Below are positions 1 to 5,660 of a DNA stretch of 8,336 nucleotides, piece after piece. Every line of letters begins with the position of its first letter. The first letter of the stretch is position 1. The translations under genes and the position numbers were made by a program. The notes beneath the pieces are model-generated. The model was given only the letters and a program-made list of their open reading frames with translations. It had not been told where the DNA came from and made no database searches. This DNA is from DASVFB01 sp045806505 (lineage in GTDB: Bacteria; Actinomycetota; Thermoleophilia; Gaiellales; Gaiellaceae). The stretch lies in NCBI GenBank assembly GCA_045806505.1, contig JBJMJE010000220.1, forward strand, positions 1 to 8,336, read 5' to 3'.

Positions 1-1
1 G

Positions 2-1444
2 GCGGAGGCCATGCGGCGCGAGGCTCACGTGGAGGCGCGCGAGGAAGCGGTGAAGCTCCGTGCGCAGATCGACGAGGAGGTCAACCAGCGCCGCGCGCAG
101 CTCGCGCGCGCAGAGGAGCGTCTGCAGTCCCGCGACGAGGAGCTCGAGCGGAAGCTGCTCGAGCTGTCGCGCCGAGAGCAGGGGCTCGCCGACCGCGAGG
201 ATGCCTCGCAGGCGCTCCACGCGGAGCTGAAGGAGACGAAGCAGCGCGAGCTCCGCGAGCTCGAGCGGCTGTCAGGCATGACAATTGCGGAGGCGAAGCA
301 GCATCTGCTCGAACGATCCGAGGATCTGATCCGCCACGAGCTCGCGCGTCAGGTCCGGCAGATGGAGGAGGAGGCGCGGACCGAGGCGAAACGCCGCGCG
401 CGCAACCTTGTCGCCGACGCCCTGCAGCGTGTCGCCGCCTCCCATGCGTCGGAGACGACCGTGACGCTCGTCGAGCTCCCCTCCGACGACATGAAGGGGC
501 GGATCATCGGCCGTGAGGGCCGCAACATCCGCGCCCTCGAGCACCTCACCGGCGTCGACTTCATCATCGACGACACGCCGCAGGCCGTCGTCCTGTCCTC
601 ATTCGACGGCATCCGCCGGGAAACGGCGAAGCTGACGCTCGTCAAGCTGATCGAGGACGGGCGCATCCATCCCGCCCGCATCGAGGAGATGTACTACCAG
701 TCGAAGTCGGAGATCGAGGACTACATCCGCCAGGCCGGCGAGCAGGCGGTCTTCGAGGCCAACTGCGGCGACTTCCACGAGGAGCTCGTGAAGATCCTCG
801 GCCGCCTGCGCTACCGCACGAGCTACGGCCAGAACGTCCTCAAGCACACGCTGGAGGTCGTGCACCTGTGCGGCGTGATGGCCGCCGAGCTCGGCGCGGG
901 CGTCAAGACGGCGAAGCGTGCCGCGCTGTTGCACGACATCGGCAAGGCGATGACGCACGAGGTCGAGGGATCGCACGCACTCATCTCCGCGCAGCTCGCC
1001 CGACGCTACGGCGAGACGCAGGGCGTCGTCCACGCCATCGAGGCGCACCACCACGAGGTGCAGCCGCAGACCGTCGAGTCCGTGCTCCTGATCGCCGCGG
1101 ACGCCATCTCCGCCTCTCGGCCGGGGGCGCGCGGCGAGAGCCTCGAGAACTACATCAAGCGCCTCGAGTCGCTCGAAGAGCTCGCGGCGTCACGGCCCGG
1201 GATCGAGAAGGTCTATGCCCTGCAGGCCGGCCGCGAGATCCGCGTCATCGTCAAGCCCGAGGAGGTCGACGACGACACGGCGACCCTGCTCTCGCACGAG
1301 ATCGCCCGGGAAATCGAGGACCAGCTCGAGTATCCCGGGCAGATCAAGGTGACGGTCATCCGCGAGAGCCGCGCGACCGACGTGGCATCCAACCGGCTCG
1401 ACGTAGGTCGGCGCGACGCGCCGGCGCATATAGACGCCGCCTAG
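2..1444 (+). CDS. rny: Ribonuclease Y (RNase Y), 5'-partial
   Basis: RNase Y is a membrane-anchored endoribonuclease that starts mRNA decay. The frame is open from the left edge, and no N-terminal transmembrane segment is visible, so the gene begins outside the window; the ATG at 11 is internal. Numbering from that ATG, residues 1-145 are a charged coiled coil rich in Glu, Arg and Ala. A KH RNA-binding domain follows, with its loop GRIIGREGRNIR at 163-174. The HD phosphohydrolase domain has LLHDIGKA at 306-313, holding the metal-binding His-Asp pair, and a His cluster at 346-348. The family's usual end, GQIKVTVIRESRA, is at 443-455. About 22 further residues follow as a low-complexity tail. 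No frameshift is seen. The gene converges on the lysE-like gene, and a hairpin cluster separates them. The identification is firm; only the 5' end is unknown. Confidence 0.96.
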   Translation, partial: AEAMRREAHVEAREEAVKLRAQIDEEVNQRRAQLARAEERLQSRDEELERKLLELSRREQGLADREDASQALHAELKETKQRELRELERLSGMTIAEAKQHLLERSEDLIRHELARQVRQMEEEARTEAKRRARNLVADALQRVAASHASETTVTLVELPSDDMKGRIIGREGRNIRALEHLTGVDFIIDDTPQAVVLSSFDGIRRETAKLTLVKLIEDGRIHPARIEEMYYQSKSEIEDYIRQAGEQAVFEANCGDFHEELVKILGRLRYRTSYGQNVLKHTLEVVHLCGVMAAELGAGVKTAKRAALLHDIGKAMTHEVEGSHALISAQLARRYGETQGVVHAIEAHHHEVQPQTVESVLLIAADAISASRPGARGESLENYIKRLESLEELAASRPGIEKVYALQAGREIRVIVKPEEVDDDTATLLSHEIAREIEDQLEYPGQIKVTVIRESRATDVASNRLDVGRRDAPAHIDAA

Positions 1445-1452
1445 CCGGCGGC
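1436..1452 (+). other. Hairpin straddling the rny stop codon
   Basis: GCCGCC (1436-1441) pairs perfectly with GGCGGC (1447-1452) around a five-base loop that contains the TAG stop codon of rny. It is the first of several inverted repeats in the rny-lysE gap. It may protect or mark the 3' end of the rny message, but in DNA this GC-rich a six-base stem could be chance. Confidence 0.35.
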
Positions 1453-1470
1453 TCGCTTCGCTCGCGTCTT

Positions 1471-1497
1471 CGCGCGAAATGCTTCGCATTTCGTGCG
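1471..1497 (+). terminator. Hairpin 1 after rny, likely terminator or 3'-end stabiliser
   Basis: Bases 1471-1482 pair with 1486-1497 over 12 positions: eleven Watson-Crick pairs and one G-T. The loop is TTC (1483-1485), closed by C-G. The stem starts 26 bases after the rny stop codon. There is no run of T after it, so it is not a classic intrinsic terminator. GC-rich actinobacteria often use such U-less hairpins at gene ends. The structure is seen directly; its function is inferred from position. Confidence 0.6.
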
Positions 1498-1505
1498 ACA
1501 AGACC

Positions 1506-1532
1506 TTGCAGGCGCGCTTCGCGCGCGTGCAA
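1506..1532 (+). terminator. Hairpin 2 after rny, same architecture as hairpin 1
   Basis: Bases 1506-1517 pair with 1521-1532: twelve positions with a single G-G mismatch (1511 with 1527). The loop is again TTC (1518-1520). It has the same 12-3-12 geometry and GCTTCGC core as hairpin 1, eight bases upstream, but the outer stem sequence differs. A weak pyrimidine-rich stretch (ACTTTGGCTCCCTT) follows. It is probably a second terminator or RNA 3'-end barrier for rny. Confidence 0.58.
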
Positions 1533-1577
1533 CTTTGGCTCCCTTGGAGGGTTGGATTGCTCCTTGGGTGATGGGGA

Positions 1578-1600
1578 GCAGCCGGGCGAAGCCCGGCTGC
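1578..1600 (-). terminator. Hairpin downstream of the lysE-like gene, likely terminator
   Basis: This is a perfect ten-base-pair inverted repeat: GCAGCCGGGC (1578-1587) with GCCCGGCTGC (1591-1600). The plus-strand loop is GAA. Read as minus-strand RNA it gives a UUC loop, the same as the two hairpins that follow rny in plus-strand RNA. It lies 11 bases beyond the stop of the minus-strand lysE-like gene and is therefore assigned to that transcript. It has no U-tract. As a perfect inverted repeat it could also act on incoming plus-strand transcripts. Confidence 0.62.
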
Positions 1601-1611
1601 CGCCGAAACCG

Positions 1612-2229
1612 TCAGTTGCGTTTCGTCAGCGCAGCAAGGGTGCCCAGGCCGATGAAGACGGCGCCCGAGCCGTAGCGGAACGCTTTGCGGCGGCGTCGGA
1701 AGGCGCCCGCGATCGTGCCTGCCGCCAGCGCGTACAGCGAATCGGTCATGAAACCGAGCAGCATGAACAGGACGCCGAGGACGAAGACCTGTGACCACGT
1801 CGCGCCGCGGCCGGGATCGACGAACTGGGGCAGGAACGCGAGGAAGAACAGGGCCGTCTTCGGGTTGAGCACGTTGACGACGACGCCCTGCGCAAAGAGC
1901 CGCCGCTGCGTTCCCTGCCGCACGCGCAGCGGGACATCGCGCTCGAGCAGCTTTCGGATCCCGACGTAGATCAGGTAGCAGGCGCCCACGAGCTTGACGG
2001 TCGTGAACGCCGTCGCCGACGCGACGATCAGCGCGGACAGACCGACCGTCGCAGCAACGATGTGGACGATCGTGCCCACGTGAACCCCCGCGACGGACGC
2101 GAGCCCCGCGCGGCGACCGTGCTCGGCGCTTTGCGCGACGACGTAGAGGACGGCCGGACCTGGAACCAGCAGCAGCGCAATCGACGCGATGGCGAAGACC
2201 ACGACGGCGGAGAAGCTCGGAACGACCAC
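1612..2229 (-). CDS. LysE/RhtB-family amino-acid exporter
   Basis: A predicted inner-membrane exporter of 205 residues, the usual length for the LysE/RhtB superfamily, which pumps out amino acids or small metabolites. About six hydrophobic segments are visible, near residues 4-31, 41-63, 67-92, 112-136, 145-172 and 185-202. Family signatures are present: VPGP at 22-25 in the first helix, GRRAG at 38-42, and NPKTALFFLAFLPQF at 122-136. The C-terminus is short and basic. The start taken is GTG at 2227-2229, which puts the first helix at its usual distance from the N-terminus; I see no convincing Shine-Dalgarno. The gene is divergent from miaB with 11 bases between start codons, and convergent with rny. 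It therefore stands alone on the minus strand between two housekeeping genes. The substrate cannot be told from sequence, so no gene symbol is given. Confidence 0.9.
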   Translation of the reverse strand: MVVPSFSAVVVFAIASIALLLVPGPAVLYVVAQSAEHGRRAGLASVAGVHVGTIVHIVAATVGLSALIVASATAFTTVKLVGACYLIYVGIRKLLERDVPLRVRQGTQRRLFAQGVVVNVLNPKTALFFLAFLPQFVDPGRGATWSQVFVLGVLFMLLGFMTDSLYALAAGTIAGAFRRRRKAFRYGSGAVFIGLGTLAALTKRN

Positions 2230-2233
2230 GGGC

Positions 2234-2239
2234 TACGAT
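2234..2239 (+). promoter_or_regulatory. Putative -10 box for the miaB operon (TACGAT)
   Basis: TACGAT fits the TANNNT form of actinobacterial -10 elements. It ends eight bases before the GTG at 2247 and two bases before the GTG at 2241. Transcription starting at normal spacing would begin at or beside 2247, giving a leaderless or nearly leaderless miaB mRNA. I see no recognisable -35 at the expected distance, around 2211-2217. The box lies inside the 11-base divergent gap and beside the start of the opposite gene, so chance matches must be considered. Confidence 0.42.
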
Positions 2240-2240
2240 T

Positions 2241-3563
2241 GTGCCCGTGCGCCGGTACTTCGTGACCACCTTCGGGTGTCAGATGAACGCTCACGACAGC
2301 GAGCGGATCAAGGGCATGCTCGAAGACCTTGGCCTCGGCGAGGCGCCGTCGCGCGAAGCCGCGGACGTGATCGTTTTCAACACCTGCACGATCCGCGAGA
2401 AGCCGGACACGAAGTTCGCCGCGTACATCGGCGATGCGATCGCGCAGAAGCGCCGGCAACCCGAGACGGTCATCGCCGTCGGCGGCTGCTACGCCGAGGC
2501 GCAGCGCGAACGGCTGTTCTCGCTCTATCCCGAAGTCGACGTCGCGTTCGGCCCGGGCTCGATCCCGCACCTCGGCGAATGGCTCGGCGCAGGCGGGTTC
2601 GGTGTTCCGCGTAGTTCGTTCGGAATAGCCGACGAACGTCGCTTCGCGGCGACGCTGCCGACGCACCGTGAGCGCCGCTTCCAGGCGTGGGTGCAGATCT
2701 CGATGGGCTGCAACTCGAAGTGCGCGTACTGCATCGTGCCGTCGGTGCGCGGGCGCGAAGTGTCGCGGCGTCCCGGCGAGATCCTGGCCGAGGTGGAGCG
2801 GCTCGCCGCCGAGGGCGTTTGCGAGATCACGCTGCTCGGCCAGAACGTCAATTCGTGGGGGCGCGAGCTCGGCACCGAGTTCGGTGCGCTACTGCGCGCC
2901 TGCGACGCCGTCGACGGGATCGAGCGCATCCGCTTCACATCGCCGCATCCGAAGGATTTTCGCCGGCCCGTGATCGAGGCGATCGCCGAGTGCGACGCGG
3001 TGTGCGAGCACGCGCACCTGCCGCTGCAATCGGGTTCGACACGCGTGCTGAAGGCAATGCGGCGGACGTACTCGCGCGAGCGCTACCTCCGGCTCGTCGA
3101 GGATCTGCGCGCCGCCGTCCCCGACCTCGCGCTGACGACGGACATCATCGTCGGCTTTCCAGGCGAGACGGAGAACGAATTCGGCGAGACGCTCGAGGTC
3201 GTCCAGGAGGTCGGCTTCGACGGCGCGTACACGTTCGTCTACTCACCGCGGCAGGGCACCGAAGCGGCCATGTCCCCGGATCAGATCCCCGACGAGGTGA
3301 AGCACGAACGGATCGAACGGCTCGTCGAGACCGCGCAGCGCGTCGCTCACGCTCGGAACCAGGAGCGGATCGGCCGCCTCGAGGAAGTTCTCGTCGAGGG
3401 GCCTTCGCGAACAGACCCCTCGCTGCTTCGCGGACGTACGCGACGCAACACGACGGTGAACTTCCGCGGCGCCGCCGAGCCCGGAGAGCTCGTCGACGTG
3501 CTCGTCGAGGGAGCAACGTCGCAGACGCTTCAGGGCACGCAGCGCGCCGCCGTTGCCGCGTAG
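2241..3563 (+). CDS. miaB: tRNA-2-methylthio-N6-dimethylallyladenosine synthase (MiaB)
   Basis: A radical-SAM methylthiotransferase that converts i6A37 to ms2i6A37 in tRNAs reading codons that start with U, acting in the cytosol after MiaA. The protein has 440 residues, normal for MiaB. The N-terminal MTTase domain carries three cluster cysteines: C13 in FGCQMN, C49 in NTCTIRE and C83 in GGCYAEAQ. The radical-SAM CxxxCxxC motif is C157, C161 and C164. TTDIIVGFPGET lies at 299-310, and a C-terminal TRAM RNA-binding domain covers about 375-430. Two GTG codons compete as start, 2241 and 2247. The second gives MRRYFVTTFGCQMN, a typical MiaB N-terminus, and suits the TACGAT box better. It is the first gene of a run that continues to the sulfatase. 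Its stop overlaps the start of the phosphatase gene. Confidence 0.96.
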   Translation: MPVRRYFVTTFGCQMNAHDSERIKGMLEDLGLGEAPSREAADVIVFNTCTIREKPDTKFAAYIGDAIAQKRRQPETVIAVGGCYAEAQRERLFSLYPEVDVAFGPGSIPHLGEWLGAGGFGVPRSSFGIADERRFAATLPTHRERRFQAWVQISMGCNSKCAYCIVPSVRGREVSRRPGEILAEVERLAAEGVCEITLLGQNVNSWGRELGTEFGALLRACDAVDGIERIRFTSPHPKDFRRPVIEAIAECDAVCEHAHLPLQSGSTRVLKAMRRTYSRERYLRLVEDLRAAVPDLALTTDIIVGFPGETENEFGETLEVVQEVGFDGAYTFVYSPRQGTEAAMSPDQIPDEVKHERIERLVETAQRVAHARNQERIGRLEEVLVEGPSRTDPSLLRGRTRRNTTVNFRGAAEPGELVDVLVEGATSQTLQGTQRAAVAA

Positions 3564-4299
3564 CCGCGACCTCGTCTGGGACGGCTGTCTCAACGTCCGC
3601 GACCTCGGCGGGCATCGCACGACGGACGGTGCCGAGACGCGGTTCGGCGAGATCGTGCGCGCCGACAGCATCCGGCAGCTTTCCGACGACGGGTGGCGCG
3701 CGGCAGTCGACTACGGCGTGAGGACGGTCGTCGACCTGCGCATGGATGCCGAGCTCGAAGCCGATCCGCCCGCAGAGGTTCCGGTCGATGTCCTCCACCT
3801 TCCGTTCTTCTACGACGACGAGGAGGCGTTCGCCGAAGTCGAAGCCGCTTCCGTGGCTGCGCCGGACGCGGCCTCGGCAACCCGAGCGGTCTACCTCGTG
3901 TTCCTCGAGCGCTTCCGCGCGAACGTCGCCGCTGCTTTTGCCGCGGTGGCGCGCGCGCCGGAGGGCGCCGTCGTCGTGCACTGCATGGGTGGCAAGGATC
4001 GGACCGGCCTGCTCGTCGCGCTGCTGCTTCACGTCGCCGGCGTCGACGACGCGCAGATCGCCGCCGACTACGCCCTCAGCGAGGAGCGGCTGCGACCACG
4101 GCACGAGGCGTGGCTCGCGGAGGCGGGAACGGAGGCGGAGCGCGAGCGGATCCGCCGGATCTCCGCGACGCCCGCCGGCGCGATGCTCGGCGTCCTCACG
4201 GAGCTCGAGGATCGTTACGGCAGCGTGGAGGCCTACCTCCGCGCCGCCGGCGTCGGCGACCACGAGCTCGAGCTCGTGCGCAGACGGTTGCGTGGCTGA
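3553..4299 (+). CDS. PtpB-like tyrosine (dual-specificity) phosphatase
   Basis: A predicted cytosolic phosphatase of 248 residues. The signature loop HCMGGKDRTG lies at 143-152 and supplies the catalytic Cys144 and phosphate-binding Arg150 (C-X5-R). It closely resembles the P-loop of mycobacterial PtpB-type enzymes (Y_phosphatase3 family), as does the N-terminal NVRDLGG at 14-20. A VVDLR strand is at 59-63. There is no signal peptide or membrane segment. The only reasonable start is TTG at 3553: the frame is closed at 3457, no ATG, GTG or TTG codon falls between there and 3553, and NVRDLGG must be included. The gene overlaps the end of miaB by 11 bases and miaA by 8, so it is probably coupled to both. 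Members act on phosphoproteins or phosphoinositides. The substrate here is unknown, and its placement between miaB and miaA does not reveal it. Confidence 0.87.
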   Translation: MPRSRDLVWDGCLNVRDLGGHRTTDGAETRFGEIVRADSIRQLSDDGWRAAVDYGVRTVVDLRMDAELEADPPAEVPVDVLHLPFFYDDEEAFAEVEAASVAAPDAASATRAVYLVFLERFRANVAAAFAAVARAPEGAVVVHCMGGKDRTGLLVALLLHVAGVDDAQIAADYALSEERLRPRHEAWLAEAGTEAERERIRRISATPAGAMLGVLTELEDRYGSVEAYLRAAGVGDHELELVRRRLRG

Positions 4300-5182
4300 C
4301 GCAGTCATCGCGATCTACGGCCCGACCGCGAGCGGCAAGACCGCGGTCGCCGAGGCCGTCACGAAGCTCATTCCGGCCGAGGTCGTCTCGGCCGACGCCG
4401 CCGCCTTGTTCCGGGGGCTCGACATCCTGACGGCCGCGCCCGAATACCCGGCGCGCCTCGTCGGCGTCTTCGACGTCGAGCACGAGGTTTCGGTGGGCGA
4501 GTTCCAGCGTCTGGCGCACGAGGCGATCGACGACGTCCTCGCACGCGGTCGGACGCCGGTCGTCGTCGGCGGTACGGGCCTGTATCTGCGCGCGGCGCTC
4601 GCCGACCTCGAGCTGCCGCCGCCGCCGGCCGAGGGCGCGCGCCGGCGGTGGGAGGCGTTCTACGACGAGCGGGGCGGACTGCACGCGCACGGGCGCCTCC
4701 AGACGCTCGATCCCGTGGCCGCCGCGCGGGTTCACGCGAACGACCGGCGCCGCGTGGTGCGCGCGCTCGAGCTCGCGGAGGCGGGGTCGACGCTCGCGGG
4801 CGACGACCTGTGGAGCGGCGACACGCGGCATCCGACGCTCGTCTTCGGGCTCGACGTTCCCGCCGACGTGCTCGAGCAGCGCATCGACAGACGTGCACGC
4901 GCGATGCTCGAGCACGGCGTCGTCGACGAGGCGCGTGCGGCGCTCGCGCAGCCGCTCTCCCGATCGGCGCGCAAGGTGATGGGGCTCGTCGACTTCGCGG
5001 AGCTCCCCGCCGACGACGCGCGCGACGCGCTGATCGCAAACAACCGGCGCCTGGCGCGATACCAGCGGAAGTGGATGCGCCGGATTGCGGGTGTCATCCG
5101 GCTCGACGGCACGCGCGCACCCGACGACGTCGCGGCCGAGATCGTGGAGACGGCGCGTCTGCGTGGAATGCTGCAGCCGTGA
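4292..5182 (+). CDS. miaA: tRNA dimethylallyltransferase (MiaA)
   Basis: Transfers dimethylallyl from DMAPP to N6 of A37 in tRNAs, the step before MiaB. The product is 296 residues from GTG at 4292, close to the family norm of about 300. The frame is open far upstream, but homology begins at this GTG. The P-loop GPTASGKT is at 10-17. VVSADAAALFRGLDI at 31-45 matches the family's DSxQ region, keeping Asp35 but with Ala where Ser is usual. GGTGLYL is at 93-99, DRRRVVRALE at 151-160, and NRRLARYQRKW at 251-261 corresponds to the tRNA-contacting Arg-Gln-Trp segment. The start overlaps the phosphatase stop by 8 bases. The stop shares GTGA with the start of the GNAT gene. No Shine-Dalgarno is obvious, which suggests translational coupling. 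The assignment is firm despite the altered motif. Confidence 0.95.
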   Translation: MADAVIAIYGPTASGKTAVAEAVTKLIPAEVVSADAAALFRGLDILTAAPEYPARLVGVFDVEHEVSVGEFQRLAHEAIDDVLARGRTPVVVGGTGLYLRAALADLELPPPPAEGARRRWEAFYDERGGLHAHGRLQTLDPVAAARVHANDRRRVVRALELAEAGSTLAGDDLWSGDTRHPTLVFGLDVPADVLEQRIDRRARAMLEHGVVDEARAALAQPLSRSARKVMGLVDFAELPADDARDALIANNRRLARYQRKWMRRIAGVIRLDGTRAPDDVAAEIVETARLRGMLQP

Positions 5183-5658
5183 TCAAGGAGATCGTCGAGC
5201 ACGACTGGGCGCGGCTCCGCGACGTTCGCCTGCGCGCCCTTGCGCAGGATCCCGCCGCGTTCATCGAGACGCACGCGGACGCGTCTGCGTTCCCGGACGA
5301 GCGGTGGCGTGAGCGAGCGACGCCGGGCGAACGACAGGCCTCGTTCGGCTTCGAACGCGACGGGCGCTTCGACGGCCTCGTCAGCTGCTTCGTCGCGGAC
5401 GACCCGGCGACGGTCTTTCTCGTGGCGATGTGGGTGGCGCCAGAACTGCGCGGCACCGGCGCTGCGCGTGAGCTCGTCGAGTCGGTCCTTCAGTGGGGGC
5501 GAGAGAAGGCAGCGGCGCGCGTCTGCCTCTCGGTCGAGGGCGACAATCCGCGGGCGGCGCGCCTCTACGAGAAATGCGGGTTCGTGGAGACGGCCGATCC
5601 GCCTCCGTTCCCGTACGAGGCGAACCCGGGCAGCCGCTTCTACGTCTACGACCTGTGA
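5179..5658 (+). CDS. GNAT-family N-acetyltransferase
   Basis: A 159-residue acetyl-CoA-dependent acetyltransferase of the GNAT fold. It opens with IVEHDWARLRDVRLRAL, typical of small GNAT enzymes. The acetyl-CoA pyrophosphate-binding motif A is at 83-100 (AMWVAPELRGTGAARELV), and motif B is at 123-135 (NPRAARLYEKCGF). The start is GTG at 5179, forming a four-base GTGA overlap with the miaA stop. The gene ends at 5658, with another GTGA where dapF could begin. There is no signal peptide or membrane segment. The substrate cannot be assigned: GNATs acetylate protein N-termini, antibiotics, polyamines and other small amines. Its place in the run implies co-expression with miaA and dapF but gives no direct clue to function. 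Confidence 0.9.
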   Translation: MIKEIVEHDWARLRDVRLRALAQDPAAFIETHADASAFPDERWRERATPGERQASFGFERDGRFDGLVSCFVADDPATVFLVAMWVAPELRGTGAARELVESVLQWGREKAAARVCLSVEGDNPRAARLYEKCGFVETADPPPFPYEANPGSRFYVYDL

Positions 5659-5660
5659 CG

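Noticed and set aside
1451..1465. GCTCGCTTCGCTCGC as a further terminator hairpin
   Set aside because: It is mainly a direct repeat of GCTCGC around TTC. Its stem is broken by two mismatches after two pairs, so it is listed only as one copy of the GCTTCGC core.
1445..1611. CRISPR array or insertion-sequence end in the repeat-rich gap
   Set aside because: The hairpins differ in their stem sequence, there are no equal-length direct repeats with unique spacers, and no transposase or target-site duplication is seen.
1493..1675. Possible 60-residue plus-strand gene starting in the hairpin region
   Set aside because: It starts inside hairpin 1, runs through both other stems and into the end of the opposite exporter gene. 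There is no ribosome site and no recognisable protein feature.
1190..2269. Minus-strand open frame of 359 codons spanning the rny end, the hairpin gap and the exporter
   Set aside because: It overlaps the exporter in another frame and crosses two genes with strong family signatures. Its product is Arg-rich with no domain.
3145..4308. Long minus-strand open frame (387 codons) opposite miaB and the phosphatase gene
   Set aside because: It has no recognisable motif, is Arg- and Ala-rich, and lies opposite two well-supported genes. Long antisense frames are expected in DNA of this GC content.
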